Assembly: GCA_900472175.1 (NCBI GenBank) | Contig: UCHD01000001.1 | Span: 372,001-436,000, forward strand | Reading direction: 5' to 3' | Source: Hyphomicrobiales bacterium | GTDB lineage: Bacteria; Pseudomonadota; Alphaproteobacteria; Rhizobiales; Rhizobiaceae | Length of the DNA stretch: 64,000 bases | Shown here: positions 44,581-54,014 of the stretch, in pieces | How the letters are laid out: every line of letters starts with the position of its first letter | How positions within the stretch are numbered: position 1 is the stretch's first letter | Notes under the pieces: model-generated | Seen by the model: only the letters and a program-made list of their open reading frames with translations | The model's database searches: none | Told to the model about the DNA's origin: nothing | Position numbers and translations under genes: made by a program

Positions 44581-44973
44581 TCAGGCCCGGTTTTTCGCCG
44601 TATCCAGCAGCGTCGCCAGCTGTCGGAGGTTTTCGGAGGTCAGCGGCTTTTCGAAATAGCTTTTGACGAAACCGTAGCGCATTGCCCGTTCGCGATCGCT
44701 GGCGTGGTGCGAACTGGTCAGCATGGCGACCACCGGCATATGCGTGCCGAAGTCCTGTAAATAGTGCTCCAGGAATTCAAAGCCGTTCATCACGGGCATG
44801 TTGATGTCGAGGATGATGGCATCGGGCGTCGTTTGCCGGAGCACGGTCAGTGCCTCCAGTCCGTTCATGGCTTTCAGGATGATGATCTGGGGATCGAACC
44901 GCCTGATCGTATAGCTGCAGACGAACAGGTCGTTTTCGTCGTCATCGACGGTCAGGATGGAGCCGATCTTCAT
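44581..44973 (-). CDS. single-domain response regulator (CheY/Rcp1-like)
   Basis: A 130-residue receiver with no output domain. The acidic triad is ILTVDDDENDL (Asp9-Asp11) and the phospho-acceptor Asp lies in DAIILDINMPVMNGFEFLEHY. The switch Thr/Ser is in VAMLTSS and the conserved Lys in YFEKPL. Its ATG overlaps the stop of the histidine kinase gene (ATGA), so it is the kinase's immediate partner. With no effector domain it would pass phosphate on or act by protein contact. Confidence 0.95.
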   Translation of the reverse strand: MKIGSILTVDDDENDLFVCSYTIRRFDPQIIILKAMNGLEALTVLRQTTPDAIILDINMPVMNGFEFLEHYLQDFGTHMPVVAMLTSSHHASDRERAMRYGFVKSYFEKPLTSENLRQLATLLDTAKNRA

Positions 44974-46883
44974 CTGGCGTTTTCCTCCGGCAGGGTCACC
45001 GTGAAAATGCTGCCCCTGTCCTGCCGCCGGTAGGTGACGGTGCCGCCCAGATGTTCGGCGCTCTTGCGCAGGATATAGAGCCCAAGCCCGCTGCCCGGCG
45101 CATGCTGCGGATGAAAACGCTTGAACATCTGGAAGAGTTGCGGCTCGGTGCCGGGCGGAATGCCAAGCCCGTTATCCGCCACCGACAGCACGAACCGCCC
45201 CTTCACCGACGCGGCATGCACGAAAATCTCAGGCACCGGTTCGGCCGGGTTTTGAAACTTGAGGGCGTTCGACAGCAGATTGTCGATGATGGTCTGAAAC
45301 CGGCTGGCCTTGCGGCGCAGGACCACCGTGTCGGCAATGTCGACATACACCGTCGAGACGCGGCCGCCATTGGTCTGGCGCAGCCGCTCGATCGTCTCGC
45401 GCACCGTGCGGGCGACGGGGATAGGGCTCTCCGGCTCGTCCAGCATCTTGGTACGGGTGAGAACGATGATATTCTGGATCAGATGATCGAGCTTGCGGAA
45501 GCTCTGGTCGATCCGCGCAAGGACCGGCCGGATGTCGGCCAGGCCAGCGCCTTGACGGATCATGTCCTCGACCACCGACATCAGCCCGAGCGACGAGGCG
45601 ATCGGCGCGCGCAGGTCGTGCGATGTGCGGTATGAAAATTCCTCCAGCTCGGCATTGGCATCGAGAATGTCGCGCTCATAGGCCTTGCGCTCTGACATGT
45701 CGCGGATGATGCCGCTGTAGATCACCTGATGGCCGAGATCGATCCTGGTCACGGAAAGATCAGCGGTAAACCGTGATCCATCCTTGCGCCGCGCATCCCG
45801 CTCGCGACCGGCGCCGGCGAAATCGTCCATGGTGGCCACCGCATGGTCCTGTGGATCACCGTCGGGCGGGAAAAATGCCCGGATGTTCTGCCGGACCATC
45901 TCGTCAGCAGGATAATCAAACAGGCTCTCGCAGGCCGGATTGACCGAGAGAAGGGCGCCGTTCCGGTCGAAGGTGATGAACCCATCCGCCGCGGTATCGA
46001 TAATCGCCGCCAGCCGCTTCTGGCTCTCGGCAAGTTGTGCGGCCATTTTTCGGGATTTCTCGGCGCTGCGAAACGCATAGACGATCAGACAGGCATAGAC
46101 GGCACCGGACAGCAGAAGCACGGCCAGCAGCGTCGAGCGCGCATTGCTCTGCTCGCCGGCCGGGAGCTCCTGGCTAAACAGCACTTCCTGGCGCACCATT
46201 TCGACATAGGTGATGATCAGAAGCAGCAGATAGGTGGCCGCCGCCAATGCCGCCGCAACCACAGGCGGATGATAGCCGAGCCGCTCGATATCGATAAAGA
46301 TCAGGCCGGCCGACAGGCAGAAAAAACAGAACGCTGTCTGCGGCGACATGCGCACCATCGGCAGCCAGTCATGCGCGGTGGAGATGCTGAGCAGATAGCC
46401 GAGCAGGGCGCTTGTCGCGATCATGAAGACGAGGGCCGCAAGAACGATCCTTACCGTCGAGGTCCTGCCGAGAAGGACGCTGAGCATGATGGCGCTGTTG
46501 ATCAGCACGAAGCAGAGCGCCGCATTGGCCGCCATGCGCCCCGGCGGGCTTGTGCCGACCGCGACAAACGGTTTGAGCAGCATCTGGTCGATATGAAGGT
46601 CGATGGCGAAGACATGCTGGGTCAGCATGGCGGCCGCAAACAGGGTGGTGAGGCCTGCAAGCCCCAGGGACAGGCGGGGCGCACCGGCCAGCAACAGGCA
46701 AACGGCGCTGCCGGAGAACACGAAACACAGTGCCGTATTGAACTGCATCGCAAAGACGATCGGCGCCGCGGCGGCAAGATCGTGTGGCTGGACAAGCCAC
46801 AAGGTCATCACCGCAATGCCCACAACAATGCCCGCCCCTCCGGTCAGCAGGCCCGATCGTCTCGCTCGATGCTCTTTCAGCAC
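44970..46883 (-). CDS. membrane sensor histidine kinase with PAS domain
   Basis: A 637-residue kinase. The N-terminal third has about eight hydrophobic helices forming a MASE-like membrane sensor (TLWLVQPHDL through YACLIVYAF). A PAS domain follows (about 295-415; RLAAIIDTAADGFITFDRNG, GIIRDMSERK), then HisKA with FSYRTSHDLRAPIASSL (phospho-His) and HATPase with NLLSNALKFQN, DNGLGIP and GSGLGLY. The start is GTG 46883 with GGGAGG 8 bases upstream; no early ATG exists. Translationally coupled to the response regulator. Confidence 0.94.
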   Translation of the reverse strand: MLKEHRARRSGLLTGGAGIVVGIAVMTLWLVQPHDLAAAAPIVFAMQFNTALCFVFSGSAVCLLLAGAPRLSLGLAGLTTLFAAAMLTQHVFAIDLHIDQMLLKPFVAVGTSPPGRMAANAALCFVLINSAIMLSVLLGRTSTVRIVLAALVFMIATSALLGYLLSISTAHDWLPMVRMSPQTAFCFFCLSAGLIFIDIERLGYHPPVVAAALAAATYLLLLIITYVEMVRQEVLFSQELPAGEQSNARSTLLAVLLLSGAVYACLIVYAFRSAEKSRKMAAQLAESQKRLAAIIDTAADGFITFDRNGALLSVNPACESLFDYPADEMVRQNIRAFFPPDGDPQDHAVATMDDFAGAGRERDARRKDGSRFTADLSVTRIDLGHQVIYSGIIRDMSERKAYERDILDANAELEEFSYRTSHDLRAPIASSLGLMSVVEDMIRQGAGLADIRPVLARIDQSFRKLDHLIQNIIVLTRTKMLDEPESPIPVARTVRETIERLRQTNGGRVSTVYVDIADTVVLRRKASRFQTIIDNLLSNALKFQNPAEPVPEIFVHAASVKGRFVLSVADNGLGIPPGTEPQLFQMFKRFHPQHAPGSGLGLYILRKSAEHLGGTVTYRRQDRGSIFTVTLPEENAR

Positions 46884-46971
46884 GACTACCGCCTCCCAGC
46901 GATGTCAATCGTTAGAAATGAATATGAGCGCATTGGTTGTGTATTGGAAGGCGAGCGCGGCGTTTCCGGCG

Positions 46972-47451
46972 TTAGGATTGCTGGTTTTCACCAAGATGAT
47001 TGCTGAGGTCGTGCAGTGCCGAGCGCAAGGCGGTTGCTTCTGCCAGGCTGCATCCCGTCGCCTTGCCGATTTCCGCCAGAATACCGAACGCATCCGTCTT
47101 CAGCGCCGCGCCTTTTTGGGTCAAGGTGACAATCACCTGCCGCTCGTCGCCCTTGTCACGGATGCGGCTGACGAAGCCGGCGGTTTCCAGCCGCTTGAGC
47201 AGCGGCGACAGCGTGCCGGAGTCCAGCCCCAGTTCCTCGCCTATTCCCTTCACCGTCATCCTGTCCTTTTGCCATAGTGCCAGAAGCACCAGATATTGCG
47301 GATAGGTGAGGCCGAATTTTTCAAGCAGGGGCTTGTAGGTCCGGTTGAAGGCATGGGCGACGGAATAGACGGCAAAACAGAGCTGCTGGCCAAGCGCCAG
47401 GGCATCGCCTTCTTTCAGATCGTCCTTACGCATGTCGTTATCGCTGGTCAT
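46972..47451 (-). CDS. ohrR: organic hydroperoxide-sensing MarR-family repressor
   Basis: A 159-residue MarR-type regulator matching OhrR. The redox-sensing N-terminal Cys is Cys25 in LGQQLCFAVYSVAHAFNR, and the winged helix reads GIGEELGLDSGTLSPLLKRLETAGFVSRIRDKGDERQVIVTLT. It is divergent from ohr across a near-perfect dyad at 47491-47522. Peroxide oxidation of the Cys releases DNA. The start at 47451 is the first ATG; an in-frame ATG six codons later is also possible. Gene name by motif and context. Confidence 0.94.
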   Translation of the reverse strand: MTSDNDMRKDDLKEGDALALGQQLCFAVYSVAHAFNRTYKPLLEKFGLTYPQYLVLLALWQKDRMTVKGIGEELGLDSGTLSPLLKRLETAGFVSRIRDKGDERQVIVTLTQKGAALKTDAFGILAEIGKATGCSLAEATALRSALHDLSNHLGENQQS

Positions 47452-47490
47452 AATGGACAGTGTCGCAGTTTAAGGGCCATTTTGCAATTT

Positions 47491-47522
47491 GCAAAATTAT
47501 ATTGCGTACAATTGAATTTTGC
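47491..47522. promoter_or_regulatory. OhrR operator dyad
   Basis: The arms gcaaaattatattg and caattgaattttgc (14 bases each, 12 complementary) surround cgta in the ohrR-ohr intergenic region. The A+T-rich CAATT/AATTG core is the usual form of an OhrR box, and its position between the two divergent starts fits repression of both genes. Confidence 0.8.
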
Positions 47523-47586
47523 GCTATTGAAAATTCAGGCAACATTTTGCCCCGCTATCAACCGTTGAAAAAGCAAGGAGACTGAC

Positions 47587-48009
47587 ATGCCCATTCTCTA
47601 CACAACCAAGGCATCCGCCACCGGTGGCCGCGCCGGCCATGCCGTCAGTGAAGACGGTGTTCTCGATGTGACGCTGACCGTTCCGAAGGAACTCGGCGGC
47701 GATGGCGCGACCGGCACCAATCCTGAACAGCTGTTTGCAGCCGGCTATTCCGCCTGCTTCCTCGGCGCGCTGAAATTTGTCGCCGGCAAGGAAAAGGTCA
47801 AGATTCCGGAAGACGCAACGGTCACCACAACGGTCGGCATCGGTCCGCGCGAAGACGGCACCGGCTTCTACATCAGCCCGTCGATCTCCGTCAGCCTGCC
47901 GGGCGTCGACCGCGAAGTCGGCGAAAAGCTCGTCGCCGCAGCCCATATCGTCTGCCCCTACAGCCATGCGCTCCGCACCTCGACCGAAATCTCGGCCAAG
48001 CTCGCCTGA
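47587..48009 (+). CDS. ohr: organic hydroperoxide resistance protein
   Basis: A 140-residue OsmC/Ohr-family thiol peroxidase that reduces organic hydroperoxides. The two redox Cys are Cys57 (YSACFLGAL) and Cys123 (HIVCPYSHALR), and the catalytic-support Arg lies in GGRAGHAVSEDGVLDV. The start MPILYTTKASATGGR is typical of the Ohr subfamily rather than OsmC. AAGGAG precedes ATG 47587. Regulated with the divergent ohrR. Confidence 0.97.
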   Translation: MPILYTTKASATGGRAGHAVSEDGVLDVTLTVPKELGGDGATGTNPEQLFAAGYSACFLGALKFVAGKEKVKIPEDATVTTTVGIGPREDGTGFYISPSISVSLPGVDREVGEKLVAAAHIVCPYSHALRTSTEISAKLA

Positions 48010-48033
48010 GGCTAGGCAGGATCGGACAAATAA

Positions 48034-48063
48034 AAAACGGCGGCCACATCGGGCCGCCGTTTT
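48034..48063. terminator. bidirectional Rho-independent terminator
   Basis: A 12-bp perfect stem aaaacggcggcc/ggccgccgtttt with a 6-base loop between the convergent ohr and HerA-like genes. A-run and T-run flanks serve both strands. Confidence 0.9.
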
Positions 48064-48085
48064 GCGTTTCAAGCCGATGCGGCGT

Positions 48086-49645
48086 TTAGCGCCTCAAGCT
48101 TCCCAAAATGCCGCGTACCAAAGCCCTTCCGAGTGAGGAGGCGACGGTGCGGGCAACCGATTTCATTGCCGCTTCCGCGACAGTTTCGCGCTGATAACCG
48201 GCGCGGGGCTTCGGCTTGGGTTGTGCCGGCGTCTGCGCATCGTCATCGCCGAAGCCGGGCAGGGTCCAGCGGCTGCCGCCGGGGGCGGCTGGCGGCGGAG
48301 CTTCCGAAGTCTCGCGGGTATCCTCCGCCTGCTGTGTTGCCTTGGCGGCGCGCTGGGCCAAAAGCTCGTAGGCCGATTCCCGATCGACATCCTTGTCATA
48401 CTGGCCAGCAACCGGGCTGATGCTCATGATGTTGGCGCGTTCAGCCTCAGTCAGCGGGCCGGCGCGGCTGGACGGCGGGCGGATCAGCGTGCGCTCGACC
48501 ATCGATGGCGAGCCTTTGCCTTCGAGTGTCGAGACCAAAGCCTCGCCGGTGCCAAGGTTGGTGATGACCGTGGCGCAGTCGAAATCCGGGTTGGGGCGGA
48601 AGGTGTCGGCCGCCGTCTTCACCGCCTTCTGTTCGCGCGGCGTATACGCGCGCAGCGCATGCTGGATGCGGTTGCCGAGCTGCGCTAGCACGGTTTCCGG
48701 CACGTCGAGCGGGTTCTGCGTGACGAAATAGATGCCCACGCCCTTGGAGCGGATCAGGCGAACGACCTGCTCGATGCGCTCCAAAAGAACCTTCGGCGCG
48801 TCGTTGAACAGCAGATGGGCCTCGTCGAAGAAGAACACCAGCTTCGGCTTGTCGGGGTCTCCGACTTCGGGCAGTTCCTCGAACAGTTCCGACATCAGCC
48901 AGAGCAGGAACGTGCCGTAGAGGCGTGGGTTCATCATCAGCTTGTCGGCGGCCAGCACCGAGATCGCGCCGCGCCCGTCGCGAGTGGTACGCATGATGTC
49001 GGAGACCTTGAGCGCCGGTTCACCGAAGAAGTTCTTGGCGCCCTGCTGCTCGAGGATCAGGAGTTCGCGCTGGATGGAGCCGACCGAGGCTTTGGAGATC
49101 AGCCCGTATTTGCCCGAAAGTGCCGAGGCATTCTCGGCCATATAGTTGAGCATCGCCTGGAAATCCTTGAGATCCAAGAGCGGCAGCCCGCCTTCGTCGG
49201 CGATCTTGAAGGCAATGTTGATGACGCCTTCCTGGGCATCGGTGGCATTCATCAGCCGGGAGAGCAGCAAAGGCCCCATTTCCGACATGGTGGTGCGCAC
49301 ACGGTGGCCTTTTTCGCCGTAGAGATCCCAGAAGATCACTGGAAATTCCTGGAAGGCAAAATCGGTGAAGCCGATCTGTTCTGCCCGCTTGGTGACCCAG
49401 TCCTTCGGTTCGCCGATGGCGCCGATGCCGGACAGGTCGCCTTTCACGTCAGCACAGAAGACGGGCACGCCGGCATTGGAAAAGCTCTCCGCCAGGATTT
49501 GCAGCGTCACGGTCTTGCCGGTGCCTGTGGCGCCGGTGACGAGGCCGTGGCGGTTGCCGAATTTGTAGTCCAGATATTCGCCCTTGTTGATGGTGTCGTC
49601 CGGTTTCCGGCTGGTGCCGATATAAAGTTTCCCGTCCTCAAGCAT
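48086..49645 (-). CDS. HerA-like / DUF853 helicase-type ATPase
   Basis: A 519-residue FtsK/HerA-superfamily ATPase. Walker A is GATGTGKTVTL (38-48) and Walker B is KLVFFFDEAHLLF. The arginine-bearing region YFVTQNPLDVPETVLAQLGNRIQHALRAYTPREQKAV is the DUF853 signature. After about residue 410 a Pro/Ala-rich linker (SEAPPPAAPGG, TPAQPKPKPRAGY) leads to a short basic C-terminal helix. No NurA-like nuclease or SIR2-like partner lies next to it, so a defence role is not suggested. Widely conserved in proteobacteria, exact role unknown. Confidence 0.93.
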   Translation of the reverse strand: MLEDGKLYIGTSRKPDDTINKGEYLDYKFGNRHGLVTGATGTGKTVTLQILAESFSNAGVPVFCADVKGDLSGIGAIGEPKDWVTKRAEQIGFTDFAFQEFPVIFWDLYGEKGHRVRTTMSEMGPLLLSRLMNATDAQEGVINIAFKIADEGGLPLLDLKDFQAMLNYMAENASALSGKYGLISKASVGSIQRELLILEQQGAKNFFGEPALKVSDIMRTTRDGRGAISVLAADKLMMNPRLYGTFLLWLMSELFEELPEVGDPDKPKLVFFFDEAHLLFNDAPKVLLERIEQVVRLIRSKGVGIYFVTQNPLDVPETVLAQLGNRIQHALRAYTPREQKAVKTAADTFRPNPDFDCATVITNLGTGEALVSTLEGKGSPSMVERTLIRPPSSRAGPLTEAERANIMSISPVAGQYDKDVDRESAYELLAQRAAKATQQAEDTRETSEAPPPAAPGGSRWTLPGFGDDDAQTPAQPKPKPRAGYQRETVAEAAMKSVARTVASSLGRALVRGILGSLRR

Positions 49646-49929
49646 GGGGGCCTTGTCTCCGTTTCACCAATGAAAGCCGGCAGCGCGCCAGCCTTCATCA
49701 CATTGTTTTCCCATGACTGTTATAGGTGCAGTGCCGGTCACCGGCAACAGAAGGATTGCCATGCAAAAGACGGGATTTACGCGCTGGATGGCCGCATTGT
49801 ATTTGCTACCAAGGCATGAAACGATATCGCCGTTCTCGCGCTGTGGATACCCGTTCCGAACGGCGCTTGAGTTTCAATCCGAGATAATTTACCTTGACGT
49901 TCACGTCAAATAAACGAGGAGAATCACCC

Positions 49930-50328
49930 ATGAACGAACTGGTCACGCGCGTTGCCGAAAATGTTGGCATCGACCCGGCAACGGCTGAAAAGGCCATCGG
50001 CATGATGCTTGGCTTCCTGCAGCGCGAAGCGGCAGACGGCCCGATTGCCAAGATGATCGAAGCCATTCCGGGTGCCGAAGCGCTGGTCGCGCAGTACAAT
50101 GGCGAAGGCACGGGCGGCGGTGGCGGCTTGCTCGGCGGGCTGCTCAACGCAGTCGGTGCCGGTGGCGGCGTCATGGCGCTCGGCCAACAGCTAATGTCGC
50201 AGGGCCTCGGCATGGGCGAAATCACCGCGCTTGCCAAGGAAACCATCGGTTACGCCAAGGAAAAGGCCGGCGCCGACGTGGTCGACGAAGTCGTTGCCTC
50301 GGTTCCGGGCCTCAGCCAGTTCGTCTGA
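49930..50328 (+). CDS. DUF2267-like small protein
   Basis: A 132-residue protein. The N-terminus (MNELVTRVAENVGIDPATAEKAIGMMLGFLQREAADGPIAKMIEAIPGAEAL) fits the rhizobial DUF2267-type proteins. It is followed by a glycine-rich hydrophobic hinge (GGGGGLLGGLLNAVGAGGGVMALG) and a C-terminal helical pair. GAGGAG lies 9 bases before ATG 49930. It is monocistronic and faces the MFS gene. Function is unknown. Confidence 0.85.
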   Translation: MNELVTRVAENVGIDPATAEKAIGMMLGFLQREAADGPIAKMIEAIPGAEALVAQYNGEGTGGGGGLLGGLLNAVGAGGGVMALGQQLMSQGLGMGEITALAKETIGYAKEKAGADVVDEVVASVPGLSQFV

Positions 50329-50465
50329 TCGCCTGAAGCTTCAACGAACGAAATTTTCTAAAACTGCCGAGCCGCGCATTCGAATGGTGGAGAAGGTCTC
50401 CGCCATCACGGGTGCGCGGTTCTGCATTTAAGCATCCCATTGCATCGCAAGGCGCGTCTGTTCCG

Positions 50466-51632
50466 TCAGGCCGCTGCCCGGTGCCTGCCGAAGGACAGAA
50501 ACAGCGTGAAAATCACCAGGATCAAGCCAACGCTGACCGGGGCTGCGTGAGCACCGAACAGATCCATGATCGATCCCGTTGCGCCCGATCCCATGCCGCT
50601 GCCGACCGCATAGGCAAGCGCAAACGCAGCACTTCCGGCCACCAGCATGCTACTGCGATACTGTTCGCCGAGCATCGTCAGCGCGCAGGTATAAAGCGAA
50701 AAGCTTGCAGCGCCGATCAGGGCGAAATCGGCCAGAATGGCAATCGGTGATGTCAGGAACGGGATGATCAGGAAGGCGAAGGCGCCGATCCCGCCCATGG
50801 CGATCGCCACGCGCTGGCGCGGCAGCCGGTCGAGCAGTACGCCGATGAACGGTTGGGCCAAGGCGGTCGGCAAGGCCAGCACCGTGACGCTGAGCGCTGC
50901 AAAAGCCTGCGAATGGCCGGTCTTGACGAAATAGACCGGCATCACCGAGATCGCGGCGATGTCTGAAAATCCAAAGGCAAGCACCATGGCGATCAGCACT
51001 GGCGCCTTGCGGAAAAACACGAAGACGTCGCGGGTGGACGAGGCCTCTGGCGTCGTGCGGGTCGACAGCGTCAACAGAGCCGTGGCAAACGCGACAAGCG
51101 CGACATAAACGGCTGTCAGCGCGAAGCCGAAACCACCTTCCGTTCCCATCAGCGGGATGACCAGGGGGCCCGCGGCGAACCCGCCGCAGATACCCGCGCC
51201 GTAAAGTCCCGAAACCCGGCCACGCAGCCGGTCGGGGCAGGCAGAGTTCATCCAGGCTTCGCTCAGCATGAAGATCAGGCTGGCGAAGAAACCGAGCAGG
51301 AAGCGGGCGAGGAACCAGACGGGCAGCGCGGTGGTCGCGGCAAAGGTCGCAAGGCATATCGAGCAGCCGGCAAGGCTGATGATGATCAGCTTGTCGGTGC
51401 GCAGCCGTGCCGTCAACTGGCCGATCATCAGCGTTGAGGCGGCAAGCCCCAGTGCAAACGCGACCGCGTTGAAGCCGATCATCGCCGGGGTTACGCCGCG
51501 GTTTTCGAGCGTCAGCGAAATCAGCGGATAGGTAATGCCCTGCGCCACCGAAAACGCCGACGCACCAAGAATGACGGCAAGGATGGCCGCCCAGTCGGGC
51601 ATGAAATCGGCGGTGGCATGTGATGACTGCAT
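50466..51632 (-). CDS. MFS transporter
   Basis: A 388-residue, 12-helix major facilitator. The loop 2-3 motif is MIGQLTARLRTDKLIIISLAG, and LRGRVSGLYGAGICGGFAAGPLVIPLMG is the helix 5 motif of drug:H+ antiporter-like members; the second half has GVLLDRLPRQRVAIAMGG. The ATG at 51632 with GAGG upstream is preferred; the upstream open frame (to 51728) is hydrophilic and overlaps the preceding hairpin region. Substrate unknown. Confidence 0.92.
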   Translation of the reverse strand: MQSSHATADFMPDWAAILAVILGASAFSVAQGITYPLISLTLENRGVTPAMIGFNAVAFALGLAASTLMIGQLTARLRTDKLIIISLAGCSICLATFAATTALPVWFLARFLLGFFASLIFMLSEAWMNSACPDRLRGRVSGLYGAGICGGFAAGPLVIPLMGTEGGFGFALTAVYVALVAFATALLTLSTRTTPEASSTRDVFVFFRKAPVLIAMVLAFGFSDIAAISVMPVYFVKTGHSQAFAALSVTVLALPTALAQPFIGVLLDRLPRQRVAIAMGGIGAFAFLIIPFLTSPIAILADFALIGAASFSLYTCALTMLGEQYRSSMLVAGSAAFALAYAVGSGMGSGATGSIMDLFGAHAAPVSVGLILVIFTLFLSFGRHRAAA

Positions 51633-51724
51633 GAGACCCTCGCGGCCATGTTGGATGTGGCCGGTCTCTCTTATCTGAACATTCGCGGGGTTGAAATAGA
51701 TCGGCCTGCCTGAGGAGCTGATTG

Positions 51725-51760
51725 GCACTGCGCCGGCTCTTCAGGCTGCCGGCGCAGTGC
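51725..51760. terminator. strong hairpin downstream of the aldo/keto reductase
   Basis: A perfect 13-bp stem (gcactgcgccggc/gccggcgcagtgc) with a 10-base loop, 20 bases after the aldo/keto reductase stop. There is no T-run on either strand, so it may be a Rho-dependent end or a 3'-stabilising hairpin. Confidence 0.55.
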
Positions 51761-51779
51761 GTGTGAAGTTCTCCCGGCT

Positions 51780-52613
51780 TCAGTCCGCCCGGTCCCAGTC
51801 GGGTGCGAGGCCGCCGGGGCTGACGATGCGGCCGTTCGGGCGGGCGAGCTTGTGGATCGCGGCCATCTCGTCGCTGGAAAGGTCGAATTCGAAGATATCG
51901 AAGTTTTCCTTCAGGCGGCTTTCGGTCGCCGTTTTCGAGAGCGTGATCACATCCTTCTGCTGGGTCAGCCAGCGCAGCACCACCTGGGCCGCCGTCTTGC
52001 CGTGCCTTGCGCCGATGTCTTTCAAAAGCGGTTCGTTCGGCACTTTGCCATCGGCCATCGCATAATAGGCGGTGATCGACATGCCGGCCGCGCGGGCAGC
52101 CTCCAGAACCTTGGTCTGGTCGAGATAGGGGTGATATTCGATCTGGTTGGTGGCGAGCGGCGCTTCGCTGAGTTCCACCGATTTTGCCATCAGGGCGGTG
52201 TTGAAATTGCTCACACCAATATTTTTCACCTTGCCGGCCTTCTTCACGGCATTCAGCGCGCTGATCTGTTCGGCCAGCGGCACGCCGCTGCTTGGCCAAT
52301 GCAGGAGCAGAAGATCGAGATAATCGGTGCGCAGCTTCTTCAGGCTTTCATCGACCGAGGCGAGAAAATCGGCGTGCTTGTAATGATCGACCCAGACCTT
52401 GGTGGTGAGGAAGATATCGCCGCGAGAAACGCCGGATGCCTCGATTGCTTCGCCGACTTCGGCTTCGTTGCGATAGATCTGCGCCGTATCGATATGGCTG
52501 AAGCCGAGCTTGATCGCCTGCGGCACGATGCGCAGCACATCGGGGCCGGGCATGCGGAAGGTGCCGAAGCCGAGAGCGGGAATATTGGCACCGTTGGCGC
52601 TGACTATCTGCAT
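51780..52613 (-). CDS. aldo/keto reductase
   Basis: A 277-residue NADPH-dependent oxidoreductase with an AKR5-like layout. The tetrad is visible as Asp and Tyr in FSHIDTAQIYRNEAEVGEAI, Lys in LTTKVW and His in LLLLHWPS. Further blocks are KVKNIGVSNFNTALM and the C-terminal cofactor segment DVITLSKTATESRLKENFDIFEFDLSSDE. The ATG at 52613 has AAGGA upstream. It lies between two MFS genes on the same strand and 84 bases beyond the end of the second, so co-transcription is possible. It probably reduces small carbonyls such as methylglyoxal. Confidence 0.93.
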   Translation of the reverse strand: MQIVSANGANIPALGFGTFRMPGPDVLRIVPQAIKLGFSHIDTAQIYRNEAEVGEAIEASGVSRGDIFLTTKVWVDHYKHADFLASVDESLKKLRTDYLDLLLLHWPSSGVPLAEQISALNAVKKAGKVKNIGVSNFNTALMAKSVELSEAPLATNQIEYHPYLDQTKVLEAARAAGMSITAYYAMADGKVPNEPLLKDIGARHGKTAAQVVLRWLTQQKDVITLSKTATESRLKENFDIFEFDLSSDEMAAIHKLARPNGRIVSPGGLAPDWDRAD

Positions 52614-52697
52614 GGGGAATGTCCTTTCAGGGAGGAGACCCGGCGAACGGCCGGGTCTGGAATGATGTCTTAATAGATGTGGCATGCGCCGTGTTGG

Positions 52698-53879
52698 TCA
52701 AGCAGCCTGGGCAATCGGCTCCGGCTTGCGGTCGAGCATGCCGCTGATGATGGTCAGCACCAGGGCGCCGGCGACCAGGATCGCGCCGACCCATGGCGTT
52801 GCCTGAAGCCCGAGCGGCGAGGCGACCACCAGTCCGCCGATCCAGGCACCGGCCGCGATGCCGAGGTTGAAGGCGGCGATGTTCAGCGCCGAGGCGACAT
52901 CGACGGCGCCGGGACGGTGCTGCTTGGCAAGCTGCACCACATAGAGCTGCAGGCCGGGCACATTGGCGAACGACAGGAAGCCGAGCGCAGCCAGCGTGAT
53001 CAGGGCAGGCACGGCCGAGACCGAGGTGAAGGTGAAGATCACCAGCACCGCCGTCTGGGCGGCAAACAGCCAGACCAGCGCCTTCACTGGATTGCGGTCG
53101 GCGACACGGCCGCCGATGATATTCCCGGCAGCAATCGCCAGGCCATAGAGCACCAGCACGAGGCTGACGGAGGAGGCGGCAAAACCAGTGACGTCCTGCA
53201 GCATCGGCGCCAGGAAGGTGAAGGTGACGAACGTACCGCCATAACCGAGCGCCGTCATGCCGAACACCAGCAGCAGGCGGCCCGATCCGAGCACACGCAC
53301 CTGGTCGAGAATGCTGGCGGGCGCCGCTTTCGACAGGGTGGAAGGCAGAAGTACGGCGATGGCTGCAAACGCAATGACGCCGAGACCCGCGACAGCCCAG
53401 AACGTGGCACGCCAGCCGAATGTCTGGCCGATGAGGGTGCCGAGCGGTACGCCGGTGACGATGGCGACGGTGAGCCCCATGAACATCAGCGCAATGGCCG
53501 AGGCGCGGCGGTTTTCCGGCACCAGATCAGCAGCAATGGTGGAGCCGACGGAGAAGAACACGCCATGCGCAAAGGCCGAGAGAACGCGGGCGACGAGCAG
53601 TGTTTCATAAGACGGGCTGAGCGCCGCCATGGCATTACCGCCAACGAACAGCGCCATCAGGCCGAGAAGCAACGGCTTGCGTTCGATCCGGCCGGTCAAC
53701 GCAGTGAGGATCGGCGCGCCAAACGTGACGCCGAGCGCGTAGATCGAGACGATCAGGCCAGCCAGCGGCAGGGTGATGCCGAGGTCGGTGGCGACGGTCG
53801 GCAACAGGCCGACAATGACGAATTCCGTGGTTCCGATCGCATAGGCCGCGATCGTCAGCGCAAACAAGGCAAGAGGCAT
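52698..53879 (-). CDS. MFS transporter, AraJ/purine-efflux-like
   Basis: A 393-residue, 12-helix transporter of the DHA1 group. The first helix carries ALTIAAYAIGTTEFVIVGLLP, the signature of AraJ/NepI/sugar-efflux members, and ILTALTGRIERKPLLLGLM is the loop 2-3 motif. AAGG lies upstream of ATG 53879. It is divergent from a LysR gene whose palindromic site lies between them, so it is probably that regulator's target. Likely exports a drug, sugar or purine derivative. Confidence 0.93.
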   Translation of the reverse strand: MPLALFALTIAAYAIGTTEFVIVGLLPTVATDLGITLPLAGLIVSIYALGVTFGAPILTALTGRIERKPLLLGLMALFVGGNAMAALSPSYETLLVARVLSAFAHGVFFSVGSTIAADLVPENRRASAIALMFMGLTVAIVTGVPLGTLIGQTFGWRATFWAVAGLGVIAFAAIAVLLPSTLSKAAPASILDQVRVLGSGRLLLVFGMTALGYGGTFVTFTFLAPMLQDVTGFAASSVSLVLVLYGLAIAAGNIIGGRVADRNPVKALVWLFAAQTAVLVIFTFTSVSAVPALITLAALGFLSFANVPGLQLYVVQLAKQHRPGAVDVASALNIAAFNLGIAAGAWIGGLVVASPLGLQATPWVGAILVAGALVLTIISGMLDRKPEPIAQAA

Positions 53880-54014
53880 GGAAGCACCTTTTCCGCCGGT
53901 GGGAGACCGGACGTGTTGGTGGCGGCGCACCGGATATCCGGGCCGTCATGGGTTTCGTTGAGTGGAATATGGGCCAAAGCCACTTGCGCGATAATCCAGA
54001 GGAATAGATAAATG

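Noticed and set aside
48086-49645. HerA-like ATPase considered as part of a HerA-based phage defence system
   Set aside because: No SIR2, DUF4297, NurA or other effector gene is adjacent, and the DUF853 branch is a common chromosomal gene.
49713-49913. Possible small plus-strand gene upstream of the DUF2267-like gene
   Set aside because: No ribosome site and no hydrophobic or domain pattern; probably the promoter and leader of the next gene.
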